Below, in pieces: positions 9,508-18,992 of a stretch of 64,000 nucleotides of DNA. The notes below the pieces were generated by a model. It searched no databases. It was not told the origin of the DNA and saw only the letters and a list, made by a program, of their open reading frames with translations. Within the stretch, counting starts at the first letter, position 1. Each line of letters begins with the position of its first letter. Both the position numbers and the translations under genes were made by a program. Where the stretch lies: contig JADKIP010000005.1 of the NCBI GenBank assembly GCA_016721185.1, positions 62,001 through 126,000 of the forward strand. Reading direction: 5' to 3'. This DNA is from Candidatus Dechloromonas phosphorivorans (GTDB lineage: Bacteria; Pseudomonadota; Gammaproteobacteria; Burkholderiales; Rhodocyclaceae).

Positions 9508-10011
9508 TTGAAAGTTAAGTTTTTAGTTCTCGCCACATTAATGTCCGCCTTGTTCGTGACCGGCGCGACTGCATCCGAGTTGAAGGTTGGCTACGTCAAT
9601 ACTCAGCGTATTTTCCGTGATGCTCCGGCTGCGCAAAAGGCAGCCAAGAAACTCGAAGGTGAGTTTGCCAAGCGGGACCAGGATTTGCAGCGCATGTCGA
9701 AGCAATTGCAGGGTCTGCAGGAGAATCTGGAAAAAAATGCGGTGACGATGGCAGAGGCTGATCGTCGCGCCAAGGAAAAAGAGTTCGGCGAGTTGTCCAG
9801 AGAGTTTCAGCGTAAGCAGCGTGAATTCCGCGAGGATCTGAATTTGCGTCAGAACGAGGAAAACGCTGCCGTGATCGAGAAAGCCAACAAGGCGATCAAG
9901 CAGATTGCGGAGTCGGACAAATATGACCTGATTTTGCAGGATGTTGTTTGGGTTAGCCCCAAGCTTGACATCACTGATCGCGTCATCAAGGTTCTCGCCG
10001 AAGGTAAGTAA
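9508..10011 (+). CDS. skp: Periplasmic chaperone Skp/OmpH
   Basis: Trimeric periplasmic chaperone that holds unfolded outer membrane proteins for BamA; 167 aa. A signal peptide ends near residue 22 (TGATAS), the OmpH start is ELKVGYVNTQRIF, and a long charged coiled-coil fills residues 50-125. The start codon is TTG at 9508, supported by CCAGGAG at 9495-9500 and by the signal peptide beginning there. The stop overlaps the lpxD start by one base. Confidence 0.93.
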   Translation: MKVKFLVLATLMSALFVTGATASELKVGYVNTQRIFRDAPAAQKAAKKLEGEFAKRDQDLQRMSKQLQGLQENLEKNAVTMAEADRRAKEKEFGELSREFQRKQREFREDLNLRQNEENAAVIEKANKAIKQIAESDKYDLILQDVVWVSPKLDITDRVIKVLAEGK

Positions 10012-11054
10012 TGCCGGTTGCAGCGGGTGTTACCCTCTCGCTTGCAGACATCGCCGCCCAATTGGGCGGCGATGTGCTTGGTGACGCCGATACTTTGATT
10101 CGTCAGGTTGCGACCCTGGCTTCTGCGGGTGAAGGCGAGATCGCCTTTCTCGCGAATCTGAAATACAAAAATCAATTGCAGACAACTCAGGCTTCTGCAG
10201 TGATTGTCTCTCCCAATTTTGCGGATAATTTGGCCTTGCCGCGTATCGTGACTCACAATCCATACGCTTATTACGCACGTTTGGCTGCACTACTTAATCC
10301 CCGAGTAGCAATTCAGTCGGGTATCCATCCGTCAGCGTATTGCGCCTCCGAACTACCGTCGAGTGCCAGCATTGGCCCGAATGTCAGTATTGGCATCGGT
10401 GTGGTGTTGGGTGAGGGAGTTGTCATTCAAGCGGGTTGTGTTTTGGGCGATGGTGTCAGGATTGGTGACGGGAGTCTGCTTTATCCTAATGTCACTATCT
10501 ATGCAGGTTGCGAAATTGGCTGTAAGAGCATTATTCATTCGGGCGCAGTGATTGGTGCCGATGGCTTTGGCTTCGCACCTGATAAGGGGCAGTGGGTCAA
10601 AATCCCCCAAATTGGCAGAGTGATCATTGGTGATGATGTTGAAATCGGTGCCAGTACGACGGTTGACCGTGGTGCTCTGGATAACACGAAGATTGACGAT
10701 GGCTGCAAGCTCGATAATCAAATCCAGATCGGCCATAACTGCGTAATAGGCAAGCATTGCGTCATCGCTGCCTGTGCGGCGATTGCCGGTAGCGTTACGT
10801 TGCAGGACAACGTGGTCGTTGGTGGCGCGGCGATGATCGCCGGCCATGTGACGATTGCTTCCGGTGTCGTGATTTCTGGTGGTTCTCTAGTGATGAAAAA
10901 TATTGCCAAAGCAGGGCAATACACCAGTGTCTTTCCGCTCGAAGAGCATAGCCAATGGCTACATAATGCAGCCCAGATTCGGCATCTCGCTAAACTAGCA
11001 GAGCGCGTTTCCGAGCTTGAGAAAATACTTAAAAAAACTAATTTAGAGGGTTGA
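10011..11054 (+). CDS. lpxD: UDP-3-O-(3-hydroxyacyl)glucosamine N-acyltransferase
   Basis: Third enzyme of lipid A synthesis, adding the second hydroxyacyl chain from acyl-ACP to UDP-3-O-acyl-glucosamine; 347 aa. An N-terminal uridine-binding domain (residues 1-100) is followed by a left-handed beta-helix built of hexapeptide repeats. The catalytic histidine lies in QIGHNCVIGKHCVIAA near residue 245, after the GADGFGFAPDKG segment. A C-terminal helix (LAKLAERVSELEKILKKT) closes it. ATGA-type overlap with skp and 4 bases to fabZ. Confidence 0.96.
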   Translation: MPVAAGVTLSLADIAAQLGGDVLGDADTLIRQVATLASAGEGEIAFLANLKYKNQLQTTQASAVIVSPNFADNLALPRIVTHNPYAYYARLAALLNPRVAIQSGIHPSAYCASELPSSASIGPNVSIGIGVVLGEGVVIQAGCVLGDGVRIGDGSLLYPNVTIYAGCEIGCKSIIHSGAVIGADGFGFAPDKGQWVKIPQIGRVIIGDDVEIGASTTVDRGALDNTKIDDGCKLDNQIQIGHNCVIGKHCVIAACAAIAGSVTLQDNVVVGGAAMIAGHVTIASGVVISGGSLVMKNIAKAGQYTSVFPLEEHSQWLHNAAQIRHLAKLAERVSELEKILKKTNLEG

Positions 11055-11058
11055 TTAA

Positions 11059-11493
11059 ATGGATATTCACGAGATTCTTGAGCACCTGCCACATCGCTAT
11101 CCGTTCCTGCTTGTTGATCGCGTACTTGAGGTGGTGCCAGGCAAGTCGATCCATGCTTACAAGAACATCACGATGAACGAGCCGTACTTTGTCGGCCACT
11201 TTCCGCATCATCCCGTGATGCCGGGTGTACTGATTATGGAGGCGCTGGCTCAGGCTGCCGGGATTTTGTCATTTAAAACCATGGAGTCCAAGCCGGATGC
11301 CAATTCGGTTTTTTACTTTGTCGGTATTGATGAGTGCCGTTTCAAAAAGCCGGTGATGCCGGGTGATCAATTGCATTTGCACATTCAGATTCAGCGTCAA
11401 ATGCGTGGTATCTGGAAGTACATCGCCGAAGCGCGCGTGGACGGTGAGATCGTTGCCGAAGCCAAGTTGATGTGTGCAAAGCGGGATATTTGA
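11059..11493 (+). CDS. fabZ: 3-hydroxyacyl-ACP dehydratase FabZ
   Basis: Hot-dog fold dehydratase of fatty acid synthesis, 144 aa. The active-site signature GHFPHHPVMPGVLIMEALAQ includes the catalytic His near residue 54 and Glu near 68. It sits between lpxD and lpxA, the standard arrangement that shares the hydroxyacyl-ACP pool between phospholipid and lipid A synthesis. It ends 2 bases before the lpxA start codon. Confidence 0.97.
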   Translation: MDIHEILEHLPHRYPFLLVDRVLEVVPGKSIHAYKNITMNEPYFVGHFPHHPVMPGVLIMEALAQAAGILSFKTMESKPDANSVFYFVGIDECRFKKPVMPGDQLHLHIQIQRQMRGIWKYIAEARVDGEIVAEAKLMCAKRDI

Positions 11494-11495
11494 AG

Positions 11496-12266
11496 ATGAT
11501 TCACGCGACTGCCATTGTCGATCCGGGCGCCAAAATTGGCGCAAACGTCGAGATCGGCCCTTATTCGATTATTGGCCCGAATGTCGAGATCGGCGATAAC
11601 ACCATCATCGGTCCGCATGTGGTGATCAAAGGCCATACCCGGATTGGCCGTGACAACCATATTTTCCAGTTTTGCTCATTGGGTGAAGTGCCGCAAGACA
11701 AGAAATACGCCGGTGAGCCAACCCGGCTGGAAATCGGTGACCGCAATACTATTCGCGAATTTTGCACCTTCAATCTGGGGACCATCCAGGATGCCGGCGC
11801 GACGAGAATCGGCGATGACAACTGGATCATGGCTTACGTGCATATTGCGCACGATTGCCAGGTCGGCAACAAGACAACTTTTGCCAACAATGCCCAGTTG
11901 GCGGGGCATGTTGTTGTCGAGGACTGGGCGATTCTTGGCGGTTATACCGGCGTGCACCAGTTCTGCCGAGTGGGCGCGCATGTGATGACTGCCGTTGGTA
12001 CCGTCGTTTTGCAGGATGTGCCGCCATATTTGATGGCGGCAGGCAATACTGCACAGCCCTATGGCATTAACGTCGAAGGCTTGAAGCGTCGAGGCTTTTC
12101 CGCCGAGTCGCTGAGTGCGCTGAAGCGGGCCTACCGTACGCTTTACAAGTCCGGTAACTTGCTCGAAGAAGCCAAGGTCAAACTGGCTGAAGAGGCAAAA
12201 ACACAGCCGGATGTTCAGCGGTTCGTTGATTTCCTGGCGGTTTCCAAGCGCGGCATTATTCGCTGA
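11496..12266 (+). CDS. lpxA: UDP-N-acetylglucosamine O-acyltransferase
   Basis: First enzyme of lipid A synthesis, moving a hydroxyacyl chain from ACP to UDP-GlcNAc; 256 aa, cytosolic trimer. Left-handed beta-helix of hexapeptide repeats from residue 2; the catalytic histidine is in YVHIAHDCQVGN near residue 120. Helical C-terminal domain from about residue 190. The ATG at 11496 (MIHATAIVDPGAKIG) is the canonical start; a longer in-frame start inside fabZ at 11472 is unlikely. Its stop overlaps the lpxB start by one base. Confidence 0.96.
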   Translation: MIHATAIVDPGAKIGANVEIGPYSIIGPNVEIGDNTIIGPHVVIKGHTRIGRDNHIFQFCSLGEVPQDKKYAGEPTRLEIGDRNTIREFCTFNLGTIQDAGATRIGDDNWIMAYVHIAHDCQVGNKTTFANNAQLAGHVVVEDWAILGGYTGVHQFCRVGAHVMTAVGTVVLQDVPPYLMAAGNTAQPYGINVEGLKRRGFSAESLSALKRAYRTLYKSGNLLEEAKVKLAEEAKTQPDVQRFVDFLAVSKRGIIR

Positions 12267-13414
12267 TGGGCAGTCCGGTGCGAATTGCCATGGTGGCAGG
12301 AGAGGCCTCAGGGGATCTCTTGGCCAGCCATTTGATGGCTGCGCTCAAGGCGAAGTTGCCAGATGCGGTTTTTTACGGCATCGGCGGCCCGAAGATGCAG
12401 GCATTGGGTTTCGATGCCTGGTGGCCGATGGAAAAGCTAGCGGTAATGGGCTACGTCGACGCCTTGAAGCATTACCGGGAAATTTCCGGCATTCGTCGTC
12501 AGCTGAAAAAACGCTTGCTTGATATCCGGCCGGATATCTTCATCGGGGTCGATGCGCCTGATTTCAATCTCGGGCTGGAAACCGATCTGAAATCGGCTGG
12601 CGTCAAGACCATCCATTACGTCAGTCCATCCATCTGGGCGTGGCGCGGTGGGCGGATCAAGAAGATCGCTCGTGCGGTCGACCGTGTGCTGGCGCTTTTT
12701 CCGATGGAGCCGCCGCTCTATGAAAAAGAGCGGATTCCGGTGACCTATGTCGGGCATCCGCTGGCTGACATCATTCCGCTCGTCACCAACATGCGGGCTG
12801 TGCGTGAAAAGCTGTCGATGCCGAAGGAGGTGCCGGTTTTCGCCATGTTGCCGGGCAGTCGCAAGGGTGAGCTTGAGATGATGGCTGACACCTTCGTTCA
12901 GACGGCAAAAATTATTCGTGAACGTTTTTTACCCAACGCACTTTTCATCGTGCCGCTGACAACTCGTGAAACACGTTTGCAGTTCGAGATGGCGATCTAC
13001 CAGCAGCAGGCTGGTGACGTGCCGTTCCGACTCTTGTTCGGTCACGCTCAGGATGCGCTGGGTGCGGCTGATGTATCGCTGGTGGCCAGTGGTACTGCGA
13101 CACTTGAGGCGGCGTTGATCAAGCGGCCGATGGTCATCACCTACAAGATTGCCAAGCTCTCTTACTGGATCATGAAGCGCATGGCCTACCAGGCTTTTGT
13201 TGGCCTGCCCAATATTCTGGCTGGCCGTTCGGTGGTGCCGGAAATATTGCAGGACGAGGCGACACCCGAGAATTTGGCTGAAGCGCTGGTCAAGTTGTAT
13301 GAGGACAAGGAAAACGCTGAGGCAGTCGCCGAAGCATTCACCGAAATCCATCTGCAACTGCGGCAGAATACAGCTGAGAAGGCCGCCAACGCGGTGATCG
13401 AATGCTTGAACTGA
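12266..13414 (+). CDS. lpxB: Lipid-A-disaccharide synthase
   Basis: Glycosyltransferase (family GT19) joining UDP-diacylglucosamine and lipid X into the lipid A disaccharide; 382 aa, membrane-associated. The N-terminal signature AGEASGDLLASHLM lies at residues 11-24; GIGGPKMQALGF, YVSPSIWAWRGGRIKKI and the C-terminal nucleotide-binding region (LVASGTATLEAAL, KRPMVITYK) follow. It overlaps rnhB by 13 bases. Confidence 0.96.
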   Translation: MGSPVRIAMVAGEASGDLLASHLMAALKAKLPDAVFYGIGGPKMQALGFDAWWPMEKLAVMGYVDALKHYREISGIRRQLKKRLLDIRPDIFIGVDAPDFNLGLETDLKSAGVKTIHYVSPSIWAWRGGRIKKIARAVDRVLALFPMEPPLYEKERIPVTYVGHPLADIIPLVTNMRAVREKLSMPKEVPVFAMLPGSRKGELEMMADTFVQTAKIIRERFLPNALFIVPLTTRETRLQFEMAIYQQQAGDVPFRLLFGHAQDALGAADVSLVASGTATLEAALIKRPMVITYKIAKLSYWIMKRMAYQAFVGLPNILAGRSVVPEILQDEATPENLAEALVKLYEDKENAEAVAEAFTEIHLQLRQNTAEKAANAVIECLN

Positions 13415-13992
13415 TCGTCCCGGCGGGACTTGTCTGCGGTATCGACGAGGCCGGACGTGGGCCGCTGGCCGGGCCTGTGGTTGCCGCGGCGGTAATTCTC
13501 GATCCGGCGCGGCCGATTCCTGGCTTGAACGATTCCAAGAAACTCAGCGAAAAAAAGCGGCTGGTGCTGGCCGAAATGATTCGTGAACGGGCCATCGCCT
13601 GGGCTGTGGCGGAAGCTTCGGTTGAGGAAATCGATCGGATCAATATTTTGCAGGCGAGCTTGCTTGCCATGCAACGGGCGGTGGCTGGTTTGGCTGTACG
13701 GCCAATCAGTGCGTTGATTGATGGCAACCGCTGCCCTCAACTGGATATTCCGGCCGAGGCGATTATCCAGGGCGATGGCAAGATTGCCTCGATTGCCGCA
13801 GCCTCAATTCTCGCCAAGACCGTTCGCGATGCCGGTATGCGGGTCTTGCATGCGCAGTATCCGCAATACGGTTTTGATCGCCATATGGGTTACCCCACAG
13901 CGGCGCATTTCAAGGCGCTGGAAGAACACGGGGCTTCGCCGGTGCATCGCCGTAGTTTCGGGCCTGTTGCCAAACAGCTTTCGCTGTTATGA
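13402..13992 (+). CDS. rnhB: Ribonuclease HII
   Basis: Removes RNA and single ribonucleotides from RNA-DNA hybrids; 196 aa. The catalytic Asp-Glu pair is in CGIDEAGRGPLAGP (D15, E16), a third acidic residue in ALIDGNRCP near residue 111, and SIAAASILAKTVRDAGM follows near 130-145. The start within lpxB (13-base overlap) matches the family N-terminus. The next gene starts inside its stop codon region (4-base overlap). Confidence 0.95.
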   Translation: MLELIVPAGLVCGIDEAGRGPLAGPVVAAAVILDPARPIPGLNDSKKLSEKKRLVLAEMIRERAIAWAVAEASVEEIDRINILQASLLAMQRAVAGLAVRPISALIDGNRCPQLDIPAEAIIQGDGKIASIAAASILAKTVRDAGMRVLHAQYPQYGFDRHMGYPTAAHFKALEEHGASPVHRRSFGPVAKQLSLL

Positions 13993-14762
13993 AGCTGATT
14001 CAGTCACGCGACAACCCGTTTTTCAAAGGCTTGAAACGGCTGGCCGAGTCCGGTCGCGAGCGCCGGAAGACGGGGCATACGCTGCTTGATGGCGTGCATC
14101 TGGTCGAGTCTTATGAAGCCGTGCATGGTCCGGTCGAAACACTGATTGTCGCCGAATCGGCCCTGGCTTCCGGCGAGATCGCCGCTTACGTCGCGGGCCG
14201 TGACGTGGTGGTGCTGGCCGACAGTTTGCTGCGCGATCTCGGTCTGGTCGATACACCGAGCGGTTTGTTGGCAGTGGCAACGATGCCGAGCGGGATTTCT
14301 GCGGTCAACCTGGAAAAAGAGGCAATTTTGCTGGATGGGGTGCAGGATCCGGGCAATGTTGGCACGCTGCTACGCACTGCCGCTGCGGCCGGTATCAAGC
14401 AGGCGCTATTGTCGCCGGGTTGTGCTTCTGCCTGGTCGCCGAAAGTTTTGCGGGCCGGGCAGGGGGCACATTTTGTGCTGGCTATCCACGAGGATGTCGA
14501 TCTGGCCGAATTCATGGCCGCTTATTGCGGTACGACGGCGGTCACTTGTCTGGATGGCGCAACTTCGCTTTACGAGGCGCGGTGGCATGGCCCGCTGGCC
14601 TGGGTGTTTGGTGCCGAGGGGCAGGGCGTTCGTCCCGAACTGATGGCTGCAGCCCGACTCAAAATCAAAATTCCGATGCCGGGTGCGGTCGAATCGCTCA
14701 ATGTTGCCGCCGCCGCTGCCATTTGCCTGTTTGAAGCACTGCGCCGAAAACTGGTGCCATAG
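13989..14762 (+). CDS. SpoU/TrmH-family RNA 2'-O-methyltransferase
   Basis: 257-aa SPOUT-class methyltransferase that probably 2'-O-methylates ribose in rRNA. An N-terminal substrate-binding domain (to about residue 100) precedes the SpoU domain with the three motifs QDPGNVGTLLRTAAAAGI, WVFGAEGQGVRP and IPMPGAVESLNVAAAAAI, forming the trefoil-knot SAM site. The exact target (RlmB-like or other) cannot be told from sequence. It overlaps rnhB by 4 bases and ends the 14.7-kb plus-strand operon, facing ppsR. Confidence 0.9.
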   Translation: MKLIQSRDNPFFKGLKRLAESGRERRKTGHTLLDGVHLVESYEAVHGPVETLIVAESALASGEIAAYVAGRDVVVLADSLLRDLGLVDTPSGLLAVATMPSGISAVNLEKEAILLDGVQDPGNVGTLLRTAAAAGIKQALLSPGCASAWSPKVLRAGQGAHFVLAIHEDVDLAEFMAAYCGTTAVTCLDGATSLYEARWHGPLAWVFGAEGQGVRPELMAAARLKIKIPMPGAVESLNVAAAAAICLFEALRRKLVP

Positions 14763-14779
14763 AACCAACGGCTGGTTCT
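14761..14779. terminator. Hairpin between convergent genes
   Basis: AGAACCA (14761-14767) pairs with TGGTTCT (14773-14779) around an ACGGC loop, giving a 7-bp stem that overlaps the stop codons of both converging genes. No long T-run is present on either side, so a bidirectional terminator role is plausible but weak. Confidence 0.4.
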
Positions 14780-15596
14780 AACGTAGCTTCAATTCCTGCA
14801 GGACGGTGGTTGAGATTTCCTCGATCGACTTGGTCGACGAATCCAGCCAGCGAATACCTTCGCGTCGCATCATTTTTTCCGCCTCGGCGATTTCATAGCG
14901 GCAGTTGGCCAGCGAGGCATATTTGCTGCCGGCCATGCGCTCTTCACGAATATGGTGCAGTCGTTCGGGCTGGATGGTCAGGCCGAACAGTTTGCTACGA
15001 TGCTTTTCCAGCGTTCCCGGCAGTCGACCGCGATCGAAGTCTTCCGGAATCAGCGGAAAGTTCGCCGCCTTGAGACCAAATTGCATGGCGAGATAGAGCG
15101 AAGTCGGCGTCTTGCCGCAGCGCGAGACGGCAACCAGAATAACGTCAGCCTCCGCGAGATCGCGGTCGGTAATCCCGTCGTCGTGGGCCAGCGTGTAGTT
15201 GATCGACTCGATCCGCTTCTTGTAATCCGAACTGTCGGCGGTCCCGTGCGAGCGGCCGACGGTGTGGCTGGATTTGATGCCCAGCTCTGCTTCAAGCGGA
15301 GCCAGAAAAGTTTCAAAGTAGGACAGGCAGAAGGCATCAGCCTGATGGACGATGCTCGATAACGCCTGATTGACCAAGGTCGTGAAGACGATGGAGCGCA
15401 TGCCGTCAGCCTCGCCTTGGGCATTGATGCGGGCCACCGCCTCCTGTGCCTTGGCGATGTTGTCGAGGAAGGGAATGCGTATCTGCTTGAATTCCACATC
15501 CTCGAACTGGGTCATCAGACTGTGGCCGAGCGCTTCTGCGGTCAGGCCGGTGCCGTCGGAAACGAAGAATACGGTGCGTTTGATTGGTGTAGGCAT
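14778..15596 (-). CDS. ppsR: Phosphoenolpyruvate synthase regulatory protein (PpsR, DUF299)
   Basis: Bifunctional ADP-dependent kinase/pyrophosphorylase that switches PEP synthase off and on; 272 aa. The N-terminus PIKRTVFFVSDGTGLTAEAL is characteristic, with HTVGRSHG near residue 110 and a P-loop ILVAVSRCGKTPTSLYLA near 150-165. It lies directly downstream of ppc (gap of 9 bases), so the locus pairs PEP carboxylation with control of PEP synthesis. PEP synthase itself is not in the window. Confidence 0.93.
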   Translation of the reverse strand: MPTPIKRTVFFVSDGTGLTAEALGHSLMTQFEDVEFKQIRIPFLDNIAKAQEAVARINAQGEADGMRSIVFTTLVNQALSSIVHQADAFCLSYFETFLAPLEAELGIKSSHTVGRSHGTADSSDYKKRIESINYTLAHDDGITDRDLAEADVILVAVSRCGKTPTSLYLAMQFGLKAANFPLIPEDFDRGRLPGTLEKHRSKLFGLTIQPERLHHIREERMAGSKYASLANCRYEIAEAEKMMRREGIRWLDSSTKSIEEISTTVLQELKLR

Positions 15597-15605
15597 TCGC
15601 CAATT

Positions 15606-18393
15606 TTACCCGCTGTTGCGCAATCCCGAAGCGACGCCGTTGATCGACAGATGAATGCCGCGCGCCACACGCTCGTCGGTTTCGCCGGCCCGGTGGCGCT
15701 TCAACAGTTCGACCTGCAGGTGGTTGAGCGGGTCCATGTACGGCGAGCGCAGTTGCAGCGAACGCTTGAGCATGGGATTGTCGGCGAGGAAATCGTCTTG
15801 TTCCAAAATCGCCAGCAGGTGCTGGCGGGTCAGTGCCCATTCCGCCGTGATGCGGCTAAAGATGCTGTCGCGCAAGGCGGGATCGCTGACCAGCTCGGCA
15901 TAGCGCGAGGCGATCGCGAGATCGGTTTTGGCCAGCACCATGTCCATGTTCGAGAGCAGGCTTTTGAAAAATGGCCAAGCGTGGACCATGCGATGCAGCG
16001 TCGCCAACCCTTCAGGATTTGCTTTTAAATAGCCGTCGACCGCAGAACCGAAGCCATACCAGCCGGGTAGCATCAGGCGGCACTGCGCCCAGGAGAAGAC
16101 CCAGGGAATGGCGCGCAGATCCTCGATCCGTTCCGATGGTTTGCGCGAGGCCGGGCGGCTGCCGATATTCAGGGTGGCAATTTCGGAAACGACCGTCGAT
16201 TGCCGGAAATACGTCGTGAAGCCCGGCGTTTCATAGACCAGACCACGGTAGGCGTTGAAGGCCAGCGACGATAGCTGATCCATGACTCCGTGGAACTGTT
16301 CGGCCGGTTCGACGCGATTTTCGTGATCGGTCAGGCTGGCTTCCAGCGTCGCGGCGAGCAGCACTTCCAGGTTGCGGCGACCGGTATCCGGGTTGCCGTA
16401 CTTGGTCGAGATCACTTCACCTTGTTCGGTCAGGCGAATCTGGCCGGAAACGGCCCCCGCCGGCTGCGCGAGAATGGCGTGGTAGCTCGGGCCGCCGCCG
16501 CGACCCACCGAACCGCCGCGACCGTGGAAGAGGCGCAGACGAACGCCGTGTTCCTGGCAGACCTGGGTCAGTTCGATTTCAGCTTTGTACAATTCCCAGC
16601 CAGAAGTCAGAAAGCCGCCATCCTTGTTGCTGTCCGAGTAACCCAGCATGACTTCCTGCTCGGGCATTTTTGTCCCGGCGCGGCCGGCAAGCAGTTCGCG
16701 GTAGGCAGGTATCTTGAAGAGACCATCCATCGTCGCCGCACTCTTCTGCAAGTCTTCAATGGTTTCAAAGAGCGGGATGATGTTGACGTCGAGTTGCGGT
16801 TGCGCGCCCGGGCGGAGCAGACCGGATTCCTTGAGGAGGAGGGCGAGTTCGAGCAGATCGGAAACGCCATCGGTCTTGGAAATGATGCAGTTGGGCAGTG
16901 CGGCAGTCCCGTAGCGCTGGCGCAGTTCCCGAGCAGCAAAAAAGATGGCCAGCTCGCCCTGCGTTTCTTCCGAATAGCTCAGATAAGGCGAATAAAGCGG
17001 GCGCGGCGTGGCGATTTCATCGACCAGCAGCTTGCTGCGGTCAACCTCGGAAAGCGCCTCATAATCAGGGCAACGACCGGCGCCGGCGAGCAGTTCGGCC
17101 ACCGTTCTGGCGTGCACCTCGGAGTTCTGACGGAGGTCGATGGGTGCGAGATGGAAGCCAAAGACTTGCACCGCCCGCATCAATCGACGTAAACGACCAC
17201 CGGCCAGATTGGCGCTGCCGTTTAGTTTGAGCGAATTGGCCAGCACCTTGAGGTCGGCGCGCAGGGCATCCGGGCTGGCGTAAGGTTCGGCCTGACCGAT
17301 TTCATGGCGGACCGGCTCGAACTGGTCGAGACTGCGTGCAGTCGCCGCCAGGCGGGCGTAAATGCCGGAAAGTGCCCGGCGATAAGGCTCATCCGAGCGC
17401 TGTGGCGAATGATCGGTCGAGTGTTCAGCCAGCGCCATCAATTGTGGCGTGACTTTAACCAATAGGTCGGAAAGCGGCAGCTCGGCGCCGAGTTCGTGGA
17501 CTTCTTCGAGGTAATGATTGAGCGTCGCCGCTGATTGCAGACGCAGGGTTTCGCGCAGGATTTCGGCGGTGACAAAGGGATTGCCGTCGCGGTCGCCGCC
17601 AATCCAGCTGCCGACCCGGAAGAAGGGCGGTAATGCCCAGTTTTTTTCCGGATAGCGCTTGTGGAGTTGTTGCGTCACCTGAATGTAGAGCCGCGGCAGC
17701 TCGGTAAAAAAGGTTTCCCGGAAGTAACTGATGCCGTTCTTGACCTCATCCAACACCTTTAGGCGCACCGGGCGCAGCATGCGGGATTGCCATAGCGTGA
17801 GAATGGCATTGGCCAGGCCGAGGTCGTTTTCCGCCTCTTCATCCGGCGTCATTTGCAGGCGCTCACGTTGATCGAGCAAGTGGGCGATGTCGCGATGATT
17901 TCGGATCAGACTCTGGCGCTGGACTTCAGTGGGGTGGGCGGTAAGTACAGGGAGCGACAACGGCATTGGCGAAGAAATCGGCAACCGCTTCCTGCCCGAC
18001 CTTGCTCTCGGCCAGTTGATCAAGCGCATGCACCAGGCTGCCTTCGCGCGGCGGCGAGCCAGCCAGATCATGGGCGCGGCGCCGGCGGATATGGTGCTCA
18101 TCCTCGGCAATATTGGCCAGTTGCAGAAAGTAGCTGAAGGCGCGGACCACGGCTTGCGTCGTGTCGCGCGACAGCGGGTCGAGCAGGGCGGCGAGTTCGG
18201 CACGCGTGGTCTTGCCCGCATCGGGGTCGCCATCGCGGGCAAAGCGCACTGCCGTCTGGCGCACACGCTCGACAATATCAAAAATCGCATCACCCTCCTG
18301 CTCGCGTACCGTATCGCCGAGGATGCGGCCGAGGAGGCGGATGTCGTTGCGGAGAGGTTCGTCCTTGTCGGTATCGAGCGCTGCCAGATGCAT
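15606..18393 (-). pseudogene. ppc: Phosphoenolpyruvate carboxylase, frameshifted
   Basis: Makes oxaloacetate from PEP and bicarbonate; about 928 aa if restored. The N-terminal part (18393 down to about 17950) encodes DEPLRNDIRLLGRILGDTV and reads up to VADFFANAV, then hits a stop. The rest, in another frame, starts at LPVLTAHPTEVQRQSLIRN and contains VGSWIGGDRDGNPFVT, YSDSNKDGG, FHGRGGSVGRGGG and a C-terminal RNSG. Dropping a single base between 17949 and 17963 (for example one of the GG at 17962-17963) joins the frames into an uninterrupted family sequence. Both halves are otherwise well conserved, so a sequencing error or a very recent mutation is more likely than an old pseudogene. Confidence 0.9.
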
Positions 18394-18395
18394 TG

Positions 18396-18848
18396 TTAGT
18401 GTTTCCTGACCAGAAGTACGGAGGCGGTGGCGATTTTGGCGATTTGTTCGGCAACAGAGCCGAGAATTAACGTGGCTAATCCCCGTCGACCATGACGGCC
18501 GATAATGATCAGATCAACCTCTACAGGCTCCTTGGCTTTTTCGATAATGGTTTCTGAGATGCGGCGATTGGTGGCGTGGAGGAGAATAGCTTCGGCGTCG
18601 ATACCTGTGGCTGACTTCATTGCCTCGACGAGCAACTCCTGGCCGGCATGGGTAAGGGTGGAGACAGCGTTATTGTCTGCATCGGCCATGTGTGCGAAAA
18701 CGTGGTTATGCATGTTTAAGGCGGTTTCATCAGAGACGTGCGTGATAAAGAGCTTGGCATTGCTGGTTTTGGCAATGTGCATCGCCTCACGCAGGGCAGA
18801 ACGGGAAGTTTCGCTGTCATCGATCGCAACCAGAATTTTCTTGTACAT
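18396..18848 (-). CDS. Universal stress protein (UspA family)
   Basis: 150-aa single-domain Usp. The N-terminus MYKKILVAIDDSETSRSALREA and the ATP-binding motif near the C-terminus (IIGRHGRRGLATLILGSVAE then LLVRKH) match the nucleotide-binding subgroup. Stop is 3 bases from the ppc start codon, so the two may share transcription. The promoter would lie in 18849-18992, a region shared with the divergent radical SAM gene. Confidence 0.9.
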   Translation of the reverse strand: MYKKILVAIDDSETSRSALREAMHIAKTSNAKLFITHVSDETALNMHNHVFAHMADADNNAVSTLTHAGQELLVEAMKSATGIDAEAILLHATNRRISETIIEKAKEPVEVDLIIIGRHGRRGLATLILGSVAEQIAKIATASVLLVRKH

Positions 18849-18992
18849 GACTGTTCTTCCTTCAGGATTTTAAAATGACGCTACGTTAGCAACTGTTTGG
18901 CTTTTCCGCTCTTAGGGAAATCCTCAACATCCGAGACCGGCTGAAAGTGATGTCGACCTATTGTTGACTGATCTGCTCAGGTAAAATAGCGT

